Part shown: positions 15,726 to 24,304 of the stretch, piece by piece | Numbering within the stretch: the stretch's first letter is position 1 | How the letters are laid out: each line of letters opens with the position of its first letter | Assembly: GCF_021431925.1 (NCBI RefSeq) | Contig: NZ_CP090371.1 | Span: 2,542,001-2,606,000 of the forward strand | Length of the DNA stretch: 64,000 bases | Direction: 5' to 3' | Source of the DNA: Halobaculum sp. CBA1158 | Lineage (GTDB): Archaea; Halobacteriota; Halobacteria; Halobacteriales; Haloferacaceae | Made by a program: the position numbers and the translations under genes | Notes under the pieces: model-generated | Database searches by the model: none | Seen by the model: only the letters and a program-made list of their open reading frames with translations | What the model was told of the DNA's origin: nothing

Positions 15726-16622
15726 ATGTCCACCACCGAAACCGAGTCGGCACACGACTACGACCACGACATCGTCATCGTCGGTGGGGGGCCGGCGGGT
15801 TGCTCAGCAGGTGTGTTCACGGCCCGGTACGGGCTTGACACGATCATCTTCGACCGCGGACGCTCGTCCATCCAACGGTGTGCCCACCTCGAAAACTACC
15901 TCGGGTTCCCCGCGGGCATCGACATCGAAATGTTCTATGAACTGATGCACGAACACGCCGAGACCGCGGGCTGTGAGATCGTCCCGGATCTCGTCGACTC
16001 CGTCGAACAAGCTGACGACGAAGAAGGATTTGTCGTCACACCTCAGGAGGGGGAGGCCGTCACCGCCCGGCGAGTGATCGCGGCGACACGGTACGACGGC
16101 GAATACATGCGCGGGCTCGACGACGCCGCGGCGATGTTCGAACCGCACGACGGCGACGAACACTTCGATCGAACCTACGCAGCCAGTAATGGGACGACAC
16201 CAGTCGATAGGCTGTACGTCGCCTCCCCCTCTAAAGCAGCCGACCGGCAGGCGATTATGGCTGCTGGATATGGTGCCCGCGTTGGATTGCAAGTCATCGA
16301 AGACATCCACCGTGACCGAGGGTATCCTGACGCTATCGTCGAGCACTACGACTGGCTTCGCCGCGACACCGAACTCGAGGGCGAGTGGGGCGACCGTGAC
16401 CGCTGGCGCGAATGGATCGACGGTCAATTCACCGACGAGCACGATCTCAATGAAGACCAGCGTGTCGCGATACGTGAGGAATATATCGACCGCCGATTCG
16501 ACACCTATCTCTCAACCGATGAGACCGCCCATCGTAAAGAACGAGGGCAGAAGGCACTCCTCAAGCACATCGACGACGGGCTCATCCTTGACGCCGCGCG
16601 TGATATTGAGGCTGATCGATAG
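15726..16622 (+). CDS. FAD-dependent thioredoxin reductase-like oxidoreductase
   Basis: A 298-residue protein with the FAD dinucleotide motif IVIVGGGPAGCSAGVF at the N-terminus and the CAHLENYLGFPAGI region typical of thioredoxin reductase folds. The redox CxxC of true thioredoxin reductase and a clear second NADPH motif are missing. The last ~90 residues are highly charged (RRDTELEGEWGDRDRW). It forms a two-gene operon with the siderophore-binding protein, so release of iron by reduction, or siderophore modification, is plausible but inferred. Confidence 0.78.
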   Translation: MSTTETESAHDYDHDIVIVGGGPAGCSAGVFTARYGLDTIIFDRGRSSIQRCAHLENYLGFPAGIDIEMFYELMHEHAETAGCEIVPDLVDSVEQADDEEGFVVTPQEGEAVTARRVIAATRYDGEYMRGLDDAAAMFEPHDGDEHFDRTYAASNGTTPVDRLYVASPSKAADRQAIMAAGYGARVGLQVIEDIHRDRGYPDAIVEHYDWLRRDTELEGEWGDRDRWREWIDGQFTDEHDLNEDQRVAIREEYIDRRFDTYLSTDETAHRKERGQKALLKHIDDGLILDAARDIEADR

Positions 16623-16645
16623 AACCTCTAAGTCGGTCACGGCGA

Positions 16646-16663
16646 TTCTGATGAGAATCAGAA
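16646..16663. terminator. Hairpin between convergent genes
   Basis: TTCTGAT and ATCAGAA form a perfect 7-bp stem around GAGA. It lies 24 bp after the oxidoreductase stop and 44 bp before the transposase stop, so it could serve both strands. Archaeal termination usually relies on T-tracts, so the role is tentative. Confidence 0.35.
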
Positions 16664-16706
16664 AGGTTCGACCCATTTCGCTGTCTCGTTCATCGATACA
16701 CGCTGT

Positions 16707-17528
16707 TCAGAGTGCCTTGTCTATGTTATGAGTGAGACAGCCGACAACGAGTTCACGGAACTGCTTCCACCAGTGTCGTGAGCGGACGAATGCGCCATAT
16801 TTCCGTTTGAGCCGAGAGTTCACTGTCTCATTCTGACTCCGTTGGCCGTAGAGGTCGGCGTCCAGTCGAGCATTCCACGCCTTGTGAAGGGGCGAAAATT
16901 CTCGGTGCTTGATGAGAGGACGAACACCAGCGTCACGGGCTACCGCGCGAACCTTCTGGTCGTCGTATCCTTTGTCACCAAGGAGAATCGTTACTTCACC
17001 GGTATTCCGCTTAATGAGCGACGGTGCGATCTGTGAGTCGTGTTTTCTGGTCGTCGTCACGTGGAGATCGAGGGTAGCATTCGCTCTCGTGTCTACGAGC
17101 AGTGTCACTTTCAACTGCTGAATCGTCAGCTTCGTTCGCTTCGTGTAGTGTTTCGAGGCGTGACTTCGGTCGAAGCCGGAAGCGTCAATCCCCACGACAC
17201 CACTAGTCGGGAGAAGTGTGATCGAGAGATTTAGCAGGACACGCCAGACTGCCATATCGAGTCGGTTGAGCGCTTTACACAGCGTTGAGGGAGAGGGGAG
17301 TTCCTCAAGGCCAATGGCGCTCCGAATGCGGGGCATCTCGATAAGTTCGTCGAGAAGCGTTCGGTACGTCGTATTCTTCCGAACCTTGAGACACAGCAGG
17401 ACAATGTGTTGGCGGAGTGTGTATCGGCGTTTCGAGAACTTTGAGGAGTAACGAGCGACAGCTCGCCGAGCCAAGTGATACGCCTGCTCAACAAATCGGA
17501 GCAACCGAGATTTCGGGAGGGCTTGCAT
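16707..17528 (-). CDS. IS5 family transposase (ISH1-like)
   Basis: A 273-residue DDE transposase. The catalytic triad is visible: Asp115 in VVGIDASGFD, Asp185 in ILLGDKGYDD, and Glu234 within the Y-(2)-R-(3)-E-(6)-K signature (YGQRSQNETVNSRLKRKYG). The N-terminal ~100 residues are helical and basic (KSRLLRFVEQAYHLARR), consistent with terminus binding. It looks intact. The start lies 52 bp inside the right inverted repeat, normal for this family, but the left repeat is 2.4 kb beyond the stop because of the cargo operon. Confidence 0.93.
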   Translation of the reverse strand: MQALPKSRLLRFVEQAYHLARRAVARYSSKFSKRRYTLRQHIVLLCLKVRKNTTYRTLLDELIEMPRIRSAIGLEELPSPSTLCKALNRLDMAVWRVLLNLSITLLPTSGVVGIDASGFDRSHASKHYTKRTKLTIQQLKVTLLVDTRANATLDLHVTTTRKHDSQIAPSLIKRNTGEVTILLGDKGYDDQKVRAVARDAGVRPLIKHREFSPLHKAWNARLDADLYGQRSQNETVNSRLKRKYGAFVRSRHWWKQFRELVVGCLTHNIDKAL

Positions 17529-17563
17529 TCGGTCAAACTACCGGGCGAACCTGTAACCCTCTG

Positions 17564-17580
17564 AGGATTTCAACAGAGCC
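17564..17580 (-). repeat. Right terminal inverted repeat
   Basis: The reverse complement reads GGCTCTGTTGAAATCCT, identical to the left end. The inward continuation CAGAG is shared with the relic at 14129-14150. Confidence 0.88.
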
Positions 17581-17588
17581 TTTGCTTT
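17581..17588. repeat. Target-site duplication, right copy
   Basis: TTTGCTTT, an exact copy of 14297-14304, directly abutting the right inverted repeat. Confidence 0.85.
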
Positions 17589-18007
17589 GATAATGAGTTC
17601 CTCAGAATTTGGTTGGCTGTTCCCCATTATCTCACATAGACCTGACATCCCGAATGCTAGATTTCCATCCACAGGATAGACCGGACCCAGAGCTGGAGCC
17701 ACTCCGGACACATTGGGAGAACAATCTACCCAGAACTTCAGATTCCGAAATACTGCTCATAATCCCGTTAGACCCTTGTGCGAAAAGCACGCTGAGTCTA
17801 ACGTTGGGTATGAGGCCTCGGCACTCATAGGGCTCCCCATCGCACCGGTGCCATCCGGGCTCGGAGCGGTCGCCTCGTCATCGGCCACCCCTACCTACCC
17901 GGTGGCGACGCAAGTGCGTTTCTCCTCGCGTGACCCGTCGCCGGCGACCCCGTCGTCGACCGCCGCGTCCGACAGTTATTGTACCTTCGGGCCTCACCCA
18001 CACACGA
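17589..18007. other. 419-bp gene-free region right of the cargo element
   Basis: The first ~230 bp keep the lower GC of the mobile island. The short open frame at 17609-17830 has no protein-like composition and is not called. High-GC chromosomal sequence resumes near 17830 and leads into the start at 18008. No integrase continuation, tRNA or attachment site is recognised. Confidence 0.5.
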
Positions 18008-19744
18008 ATGAGTTCGACGCGGTCGCTGGACGCCCTCCGACTGAGCAGGCCCGAGGTAGCCGTGTTCGTCTCCGGCGTCGCGAGCATGGGCCTGGAGATC
18101 CTCGCCGGGCGCATGATCGCCCCGCAGTTCGGGAGCAGCATCTACACCTGGGGCACCATCATCGGCGTGTTCCTCGCGGCGCTGAGCTACGGCTACCACC
18201 GGGGCGGCAAGCAGGCGGCCGACCGCGCGACCAACGGCCGGATGGCGCGGGTGTTCCTGTTGACGGCGGCGTACGTCGCGGGGCTGATCCTCGTTGGCGA
18301 CCTCCTGCTTCGCTCGACGGCGGGGTTCCCGCTGCCGAGTCGTGTCGCGTCGCTGCCGGCGGTCACCCTCCTCTTCGGCCCGCCGACGTACCTGCTGGGG
18401 TTCATCAGCCCCTACGCCGCCGAACTCTCCGAGAAGAGCGGGCTGGGCGAGGCGTCGGGGCACGTGTACATGCTCGGCACCGTCGGCAGCATCGTCGGGG
18501 CGTTCGCGACCACGTACTTCCTGATCCCGTCGCTCGGGATCGACCAGATCGCGCTCGTGTTCGGCGGGATCTCGATCGCGGCGGCGGTGGCGGTCGGCCG
18601 GCCGATCGGTCGCGATCGCGCGACGGTGACGGGGTTCGTGGTTCTGCTGCTCGTCGCCTCGGCGGCCACCGGCGCGGCCGGCCTCACCGTCGAAGGGCAG
18701 GTCGTCCACCAGACGCAGACGCCCTATCAGAACCTCCGCGTCGTCGACCTGGGCGACACCCGAACCCTGTACCTCGGCGGCCAGCGCCACAGCGCGATGG
18801 ACCTCGAGGAGCCGAACCGCCACGTGTTCGACTACACGCGCTACTTCCATCTCCCGCTGTTGTTCGCCGAGGACGCCGACGAGATCGACCGGGTGCTGTT
18901 CGTCGGCGGCGGCGGCTTCACCGGTCCCAAGCGCTTCGTCGACGACTACGAGGACGTGACCGTGGACGTGGCCGAGATCGACCCCGAGGTCGTCTCGGCC
19001 GCGAAGGAGTACTTCCGCGTCGAGGAGTCACAGCGCCTGCGGATTCACAACCAGGGAGGTCGGCAGTTCCTCCAGGAGACGGACCGGACGTACGACCTGA
19101 TCGTCATGGACGCCTACCAGAAGGACAAGGTGCCCTTCGAGCTGACGACCCGGGAGTTCATGCGGCTCGCGAGCAGCCGTCTCGACGACGACGGCATCCT
19201 GTTCGCGAACGTGATCTCGGCCGAGAGCGGCCCGGCCTCGCAGTTCTACCGCGCTGAGTATCGAACGATCGACGGGGTGTTCGCGCAGACGTACGCCTTC
19301 CCCACCGTCGGCGGCAGCGTCGTCCAGAACATCGAGGTGATCGCGACGAAGAACGACACCCGGATCGGGGAGGCCGAGTTGCTCGCGCGCAACGACCGCC
19401 GCGACATCGGGATCGATCTCGACGACGAGATCGAGACGTACGCCGACCCGCCGCCGACCGACGACGTGCCCGTGTTACGCGACGACCGCGCACCGGTCGA
19501 CAGCCTGCTCGACCCGATGGTCGGCCAGCGATACGTGATCCAGGAGGCGAACGACGACCGCGGCGGCGACGACGCCGGCGACGGCGACAGCGATGACACC
19601 GGAGGCAACGACACCGCCGGCGGCACTAACGCCACCGGCGACGACACCGCCGGCAGCAATCACATCGCCTGCGACAGCGTGAGCGCGGATCCGGCGTCGC
19701 CGTCGGCGACTGCGCCGGCGGCGCGATCCGCACGGCCGGCGTAG
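18008..19744 (+). CDS. Membrane-anchored spermidine synthase-like methyltransferase-fold protein
   Basis: A 578-residue protein. The N-terminal ~225 residues hold about seven membrane helices, beginning FVSGVASMGLEILAGRMIAP. Residues ~230-510 form a Rossmann SAM-type domain with VLFVGGGGFTGPKRF, VDVAEIDPEVVSAAKEYF and IVMDAYQKDKVPFELTTREF, the polyamine-synthase pattern. The C-terminal ~55 residues are a low-complexity Gly/Asp/Thr tail. Such fusions are annotated as spermidine synthases, but a polyamine substrate is unproven. The ATG at 18008 directly precedes the first helix. Confidence 0.82.
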   Translation: MSSTRSLDALRLSRPEVAVFVSGVASMGLEILAGRMIAPQFGSSIYTWGTIIGVFLAALSYGYHRGGKQAADRATNGRMARVFLLTAAYVAGLILVGDLLLRSTAGFPLPSRVASLPAVTLLFGPPTYLLGFISPYAAELSEKSGLGEASGHVYMLGTVGSIVGAFATTYFLIPSLGIDQIALVFGGISIAAAVAVGRPIGRDRATVTGFVVLLLVASAATGAAGLTVEGQVVHQTQTPYQNLRVVDLGDTRTLYLGGQRHSAMDLEEPNRHVFDYTRYFHLPLLFAEDADEIDRVLFVGGGGFTGPKRFVDDYEDVTVDVAEIDPEVVSAAKEYFRVEESQRLRIHNQGGRQFLQETDRTYDLIVMDAYQKDKVPFELTTREFMRLASSRLDDDGILFANVISAESGPASQFYRAEYRTIDGVFAQTYAFPTVGGSVVQNIEVIATKNDTRIGEAELLARNDRRDIGIDLDDEIETYADPPPTDDVPVLRDDRAPVDSLLDPMVGQRYVIQEANDDRGGDDAGDGDSDDTGGNDTAGGTNATGDDTAGSNHIACDSVSADPASPSATAPAARSARPA

Positions 19745-19876
19745 GCCGACCGAACCGAGCGACGTGGCGGCGACGCGGTCGGCCCTCGCTCGCGGTCGCG
19801 GTCGGTCGTTATTACGGCCGTACGTCGCAGTTGCGTCCGAATACCAATCGCGGGGGCGGGAGTACCCACTCACGAC

Positions 19877-21130
19877 ATGCGTGATCCGTCCCGTACCGGC
19901 GACCGGGCGCTGATTCCGACCGGCCACGACGCCGCGAGCTACACCTGCGTCCGCTCGCTCGCGCGTCGGGGAGTGGGAGCGATCGTCGCCTCCGACAAGG
20001 AGGACGTGCCGACGGCGGCCTCGCGCTTCTGCGACGAGACGGCGCTGCTGCCTGACCCCCGCTCGGGACTGCTCGCGTACCGCGACGCCCTGCTGGATCT
20101 CGCCGCACGCGACGACGTGCGGACGGTGATCCCGATACGCCCCGAGGACTGCTACGTGCTCTCGCGGTACGAATCGGCGTTCGCCGAGCACGTCTCGCTG
20201 GTCGTCCCGACGATGGAGCAGTTGACGGCGGTCCACGACCGCCTCGGACTCGCCGCGATCGCCGAGGAGGCCGGGGTACCCGTACCGGAGACCCGTCCGC
20301 TCTCGGCGGTCGACGACTGGGACGAGGACCTGCTCGTCAAGGCGCGGTACAACGTCCTCACGGACGCGTACCTCGACGACCGCGGACCCGACGACATGGA
20401 CGTGATGAAGGACATCCATCACGTGGTTCGGGAGACGCCGCCCGATCCCGAGGAGCTACGGCGGTCGATGTGTCACGAGCCGATCGTCCAGGAGTTCGTG
20501 CACACGGACGGCGAGTTCATGTTCACCGGCCTGTACGACCGCGGCGAGCCGCTGGCGACGTTTCAACACCGCCAGATCCGCGGCAACTCCTACACCGGCG
20601 GCGGCGGCGTCTACCGGCGGTCGATCCGCGACCCGGAGTTGGAGCGCGTCGGGCGGGCGCTGCTCGACGAACTGGACTGGCACGGGCTCGCGTGCATCGA
20701 GTACATGCGCGACGCCGACACCGGCGAGTTCGTCCTCACGGAGATCAACCCCCGGCTGTGGCAGTCGCTCCCCTCCACGGTGCACGCGGGCGCGGACTAC
20801 CCGGCGTACTACTGGCTGGCGGCGACCGGCCGCGCCGACGAGATCGACCACGACTACCGGGTCGGCGTCGGCACCCACATGCTCCACGGCGAGATCGGGT
20901 ACCTGGTGAGCGTGTTGACCGAGGAGTCGCCGTACGTCGACCGGCCGTCGGTCGCGAGGACGGTCTGGGAGATCGCTTCGTCGATCGTCCGAGAGCCGCG
21001 GTTCGACTACCTCGCGCTCGACGACCCCGGTCCGTTCTTCGCCGGCGTCCGCAACGTCCTCCCCGACCCGCCGATCGGCCGACTCCCGTGGCGGGGGGCG
21101 ACCGACAACAGTCACGTCCGTCGATCCTGA
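19877..21130 (+). CDS. ATP-grasp carboxylate-amine ligase
   Basis: A 417-residue ATP-grasp enzyme. The N-terminal Rossmann-like domain includes TVIPIRPEDCYVLSRY. The ATP-grasp core has DEDLLVKARYN, EPIVQEFVHTDGEFMF and, near the end, CIEYMRDADTGEFVLTEINP with the metal-binding Glu/Asn residues. These enzymes ligate a carboxylate to an amine via an acyl phosphate; the substrate is unknown. The gene is probably monocistronic. Confidence 0.82.
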   Translation: MRDPSRTGDRALIPTGHDAASYTCVRSLARRGVGAIVASDKEDVPTAASRFCDETALLPDPRSGLLAYRDALLDLAARDDVRTVIPIRPEDCYVLSRYESAFAEHVSLVVPTMEQLTAVHDRLGLAAIAEEAGVPVPETRPLSAVDDWDEDLLVKARYNVLTDAYLDDRGPDDMDVMKDIHHVVRETPPDPEELRRSMCHEPIVQEFVHTDGEFMFTGLYDRGEPLATFQHRQIRGNSYTGGGGVYRRSIRDPELERVGRALLDELDWHGLACIEYMRDADTGEFVLTEINPRLWQSLPSTVHAGADYPAYYWLAATGRADEIDHDYRVGVGTHMLHGEIGYLVSVLTEESPYVDRPSVARTVWEIASSIVREPRFDYLALDDPGPFFAGVRNVLPDPPIGRLPWRGATDNSHVRRS

Positions 21131-21277
21131 TCGGCTATCCGGCGAACCGGCTGACTCGAACGGGTCGGGTGACCCGATCGACCCGGGTGATCGAAGCGAA
21201 CGATCCGCCGACGGGCGTGCAATCCTTGGCACGAGCCCCTGGATTCAAGAGCGTTCGCGTGTGTGGTAGCGACACAC

Positions 21278-21385
21278 ATGAGTCTCACCGGCTCCGACCG
21301 CGTCTTCTGTCACGACTGTGGCAGGGGATTCGACTCCGAAGAGGAACTCCAGCGACACGTACGAGACGGAGATCTCGCCGACTAA
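21278..21385 (+). CDS. 35-residue zinc-finger-like micro-protein
   Basis: MSLTGSDRVFCHDCGRGF continues to a TAA at 21383. It contains C-x2-C-x12-H, the first three ligands of a C2H2 finger (CHDCGRGF, then LQRH). No histidine or cysteine follows at the expected place, so zinc would need His12 or another donor, or the finger is degenerate. Composition is halophilic and acidic. The closest gene is dys, convergent, 15 bp away. Confidence 0.55.
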   Translation: MSLTGSDRVFCHDCGRGFDSEEELQRHVRDGDLAD

Positions 21386-21400
21386 GCGGCTACCAGTCGC

Positions 21401-22501
21401 CTATTCGGTCTCGACTCGCTCTCGCGCCGCCGCGACGAGGAGCGGGAGAAACACCGTCGCGTCGCCGTAGACGGACGCGTTTCTGGCGTCCTTCTCCAGT
21501 TTCCCCCACGAGCGCGCCTCCTCCAGCGTCGCCCCTGAGAGCCCGCCGGTCGCCTCGGGGTCCATCGTGATCTGCACAGCGTAGTCGTACGCTCGGGGCG
21601 TCACGAGCATCGTCTGCAGGGTGAAGTTCTTCGGCACGCCGCCGCCGATCAGCAGACAGCCCGCGCCGTCGGCCTCGAACGCCAGGTCGGTCAGCGGCGT
21701 CATGTCGGCCAGCGCGTCGAGCGTCAGGTCCGAGGTCTGGGCGTACATCCACGCCTGGAGGCCGAGCACGGAGTCCTGCACGGCCGGACAGTAGACGGGA
21801 ACGTCGTGTTCGTGGGCGGCGGCCGCGACGCCGGGACCCTCCGAGATGCCCTCGCGTTCGTTCACCTCGGCGTTGGCGCGGCCCAACTCCGCGGTCAACT
21901 CGGCGATCGAGACGGCCCCGTCGCGCTCGGAAAGCGGCGGGAACACCTCCTCGCGGAGGTGCGCCTCGAACTCCGCGAAGTGCTCCTGCGGGAGGTAGAC
22001 GTTGTAGATGCGGTCGACCTCCTCCTCGCGCAGTTGCTCGTCGTGCTCGCGGAGCGACTTGCCCTCCTGTCGCTCCTTGCCGTGGTGGTGTTTCCCGCCG
22101 ATGGCCTCGATCGCGTCGTGGGTGAGGTTCGCCCCCGTCGTCACGAGCGCGTCGACGTAGCCGTCGCGGATGAGGTCGGCCACGATCCGGCGCATTCCCG
22201 TGGGCACCATCGCGCCCGCCAGCGAGACGAACACCGTGCAGTCGTCGTCGGCCCACATCCCCGAGAGCACGTCCGCGGCCTCGTGGACCGACTCCGCACC
22301 GATGCCCGCGTGGCCGTACTGGTCGATCAGTTCCGCGACGGTCATGCCGCCCTCGACCCGCGCGTGACCGAGCGGGTCGTGGTCGAACGCCTCGCGGTGG
22401 GGCGGCTCCCACTCGCCGTCACCGCCCTCACCGCCCTCGCCGCCCTCGTCGCTCTCGGCGTGGTCGCGGTCGTCGCTGCCCTCGGTTCCCTCGTCGCTCA
22501 T
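21401..22501 (-). CDS. dys: Deoxyhypusine synthase-like enzyme
   Basis: A 366-residue enzyme that starts hypusine modification of eIF5A, transferring an aminobutyl-type group to its lysine. Family landmarks are LAGAMVPTGMRRIVADLI, TTGANLTHDAIEAIGGKHHHG, GGGVPKNFTLQTM and the catalytic-lysine region SWGKLEKDA (about residue 332). The N-terminal ~35 residues are an acidic tail. In haloarchaea the enzyme is reported to work with agmatine, and here the agmatinase-like gene lies two genes upstream, with eif5A beyond it on the same strand. Confidence 0.92.
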   Translation of the reverse strand: MSDEGTEGSDDRDHAESDEGGEGGEGGDGEWEPPHREAFDHDPLGHARVEGGMTVAELIDQYGHAGIGAESVHEAADVLSGMWADDDCTVFVSLAGAMVPTGMRRIVADLIRDGYVDALVTTGANLTHDAIEAIGGKHHHGKERQEGKSLREHDEQLREEEVDRIYNVYLPQEHFAEFEAHLREEVFPPLSERDGAVSIAELTAELGRANAEVNEREGISEGPGVAAAAHEHDVPVYCPAVQDSVLGLQAWMYAQTSDLTLDALADMTPLTDLAFEADGAGCLLIGGGVPKNFTLQTMLVTPRAYDYAVQITMDPEATGGLSGATLEEARSWGKLEKDARNASVYGDATVFLPLLVAAARERVETE

Positions 22502-22583
22502 TGCCGGTCGTGCGTCCGGGGGACGCTTGAAGCGCGTGGTTCGTGGGCGTGAGCGTCGTGGTCGCCGTCGGCGGTGCCCGCCG

Positions 22584-23351
22584 TTACAGTCCGGTCGGGT
22601 GGTCGATGTACTGCGTCTCCAGCCCCCAGTCGTCGACCAGCGACTGCAGCGCGCGCACGCCGAACGTCTCGGTCGCGTAGTGGCCCGCCAGGAACACGGA
22701 TATTCCGGCCTCGCGCGCCTCGTGGTACGCCTTCCCCTTCCCCTCGCCGGTGACGAGCGCGTCCAGCCCCAGCGACTCGGCCTCCCGCAGCCAGTCGCTC
22801 CCGCTGCCGGTGACGATTCCCACGTCGGTGATCTCGTCGGGGCCGAACTCGAGCGCCTGCACGCCCTCGCCGGCGTGGTCGAGCTCCGCCTCCAGCACGC
22901 CCGCCAGCTCGCCGGCCGTGTAGCCGTCGGGGGCGACGCCCCGCCGGCCGACGTACTCCGGGCCGACCTCCCCGAACGGCCCCCGGTCGACGAGGCCGAG
23001 CGTGTCCGCGACGCCGGCGGCGTTCCCCAGTTCCGGGTGGCCGTCGAGCGGGAGGTGTGAGACGTACAGCGCCACGTCGTTCGCCAGCAGCGGCGCGATC
23101 CGGTCGTGCTCGCGGCCCGTCACGCGGTCGAGCCCGCCCCACACGACGCCGTGATGCGTGACGAGCGCGTCGGCACCCAGGTCGACGGCGGCCTCGACGG
23201 TCGCCTCGACGGCGTCGACGGCGAACGCGACCGTCTCCACGTCTCCCTCGCGAGCGCCGACCTGGAGGCCGTTCGCTGAGGCGTCGAGGTCGGCGTACGC
23301 GTCGGTGTCCAGTTCCTCGTCGAGTCTGTCGACGAACTCCGAACGCTCCAT
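22584..23351 (-). CDS. NIF3-like dinuclear metal-centre protein
   Basis: A 255-residue protein of the NIF3/YqfO family (also labelled GTP cyclohydrolase 1 type 2 homolog). Metal-binding features are ADALVTHHGVVWGG with paired His, VSHLPLDGHPELGN, and near the C-terminus LAGHYATETFG with His and Glu. Biochemical function is unsettled. The ATG at 23351 gives the family start (MERSEFVDRLDEEL). It lies inside the hypusination cluster, which makes a link to that modification worth testing. Confidence 0.87.
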   Translation of the reverse strand: MERSEFVDRLDEELDTDAYADLDASANGLQVGAREGDVETVAFAVDAVEATVEAAVDLGADALVTHHGVVWGGLDRVTGREHDRIAPLLANDVALYVSHLPLDGHPELGNAAGVADTLGLVDRGPFGEVGPEYVGRRGVAPDGYTAGELAGVLEAELDHAGEGVQALEFGPDEITDVGIVTGSGSDWLREAESLGLDALVTGEGKGKAYHEAREAGISVFLAGHYATETFGVRALQSLVDDWGLETQYIDHPTGL

Positions 23352-23427
23352 GTCCGGGCGGACGGGCGGCGGCCGCTTGTAGCCACCGCGTCGGCCACGT
23401 GGGGCGATCCGGAACAGCGAGGAGCGG

Positions 23428-24300
23428 TCAGTCCGCGTCCGCATGCGAGAACACCGCCTCGCGCAGCAGCTTCCCCGCCAGCGCGGCGGCCTGACCGTCG
23501 TCGCGGTCGTTCACCTCGACGGCGTCGACGCCGACGCAGTCGGGGGCCACGGCGCGCACGGCGTCGCGGATCGCTCGGGGCGAGAGCCCGAACGGCTCCA
23601 TCGTCCCGGTGCCGGGCGCGAACCCGGGGTCTGCGCCGTCGATATCGATCGAGAGGTAGGCGTCGCGGTCGCCGAAGCCGTCGAACTCGCGCGTCCAGTC
23701 GGCCACGTCCTCGGGCGCGACGACGGTCGCGTCGGACGCGTCGGCCCGCTCCCACTCCTCGGGGGAGCCGGTGCGCGCGCCGAGGATCACGACCTCGTCG
23801 ACCGTGGGATAGCCGTCGCCCTCGGCGACGCGGTCGCCGTCCGCGCCGTCGCCGTCGTAGCCGTCGAGACACCGCCGGACGACGCAGGCGTGGTTCAGCG
23901 GGTTGCCGTCGTAGGCGTCGCGCAGGTCGAGGTGCGCGTCGACCGCGACGAGCACGTCGGGGTCGGTCGCGCGCACGCCCGCCCAGGTGACCGTGTGCTC
24001 GCCCCCCACGAGGAGGGGGACGGCGTCGTCGATCACCGCCGCGCGCAACTCGGCGGTGAGGTGATCGAGGTAGGCGTCGAGCGCGTCCCACGCGGGCACG
24101 TCGCCCGCGTCGTGGACGCGGAGATCGGAGAAGAACGAATCGGTTCGTCGGTCGTAGTCGTCGTAGGTCGCGGCGAACTTTCGGACCCGTTCGGGGCCGA
24201 ACCGGGTACCCGGCTGGAACGTCGTCGTCGCGTCGAGCGGTGCGCCCGTGAGGACGTACGCCGCCTCGTCGCGCTCGACGGTCGCGCCGGGGAAGGGCAT
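23428..24300 (-). CDS. speB: Agmatinase / arginase family ureohydrolase
   Basis: A 290-residue ureohydrolase that hydrolyses a guanidino group to urea, using a binuclear manganese site. Ligand motifs are visible: LLVGGEHTVTW, VAVDAHLDLRD and SIDIDGADPGFAPGTG. In halophilic archaea the homolog next to eif5A is implicated in converting an agmatinyl-eIF5A intermediate to deoxyhypusine-eIF5A. The gene starts four bases after the eif5A stop on the same strand, so the two form an operon. Confidence 0.92.
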   Translation of the reverse strand: MPFPGATVERDEAAYVLTGAPLDATTTFQPGTRFGPERVRKFAATYDDYDRRTDSFFSDLRVHDAGDVPAWDALDAYLDHLTAELRAAVIDDAVPLLVGGEHTVTWAGVRATDPDVLVAVDAHLDLRDAYDGNPLNHACVVRRCLDGYDGDGADGDRVAEGDGYPTVDEVVILGARTGSPEEWERADASDATVVAPEDVADWTREFDGFGDRDAYLSIDIDGADPGFAPGTGTMEPFGLSPRAIRDAVRAVAPDCVGVDAVEVNDRDDGQAAALAGKLLREAVFSHADAD

Positions 24301-24304
24301 GGAA

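Larger units (their letters stand above)
14305..17580. mobile_element. Cargo-carrying IS5-type element (transposase plus iron operon)
   Basis: A 3276-bp unit with perfect 17-bp terminal inverted repeats (GGCTCTGTTGAAATCCT) at 14305-14321 and, inverted, at 17564-17580. It is flanked by the 8-bp direct repeat TTTGCTTT. Inside are a siderophore-binding lipoprotein gene (14512), an FAD oxidoreductase gene (15726) and one transposase gene on the opposite strand (16707-17528). No second inverted repeat is seen between the cargo and the transposase, so the cargo lies within the element rather than beside an ordinary ~1-kb IS. The direct repeats imply that the whole unit inserted in one event. Confidence 0.8.

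Noticed and set aside
16623-16706. An internal left end of a minimal ~1-kb IS next to the transposase
   Set aside because: No sequence resembling the 17-bp repeat is present; only a terminator-like hairpin is found.
17609-17830. A 73-codon frame right of the cargo element
   Set aside because: Composition is not halophilic, there is no family resemblance and no promoter; probably mobile-island debris.
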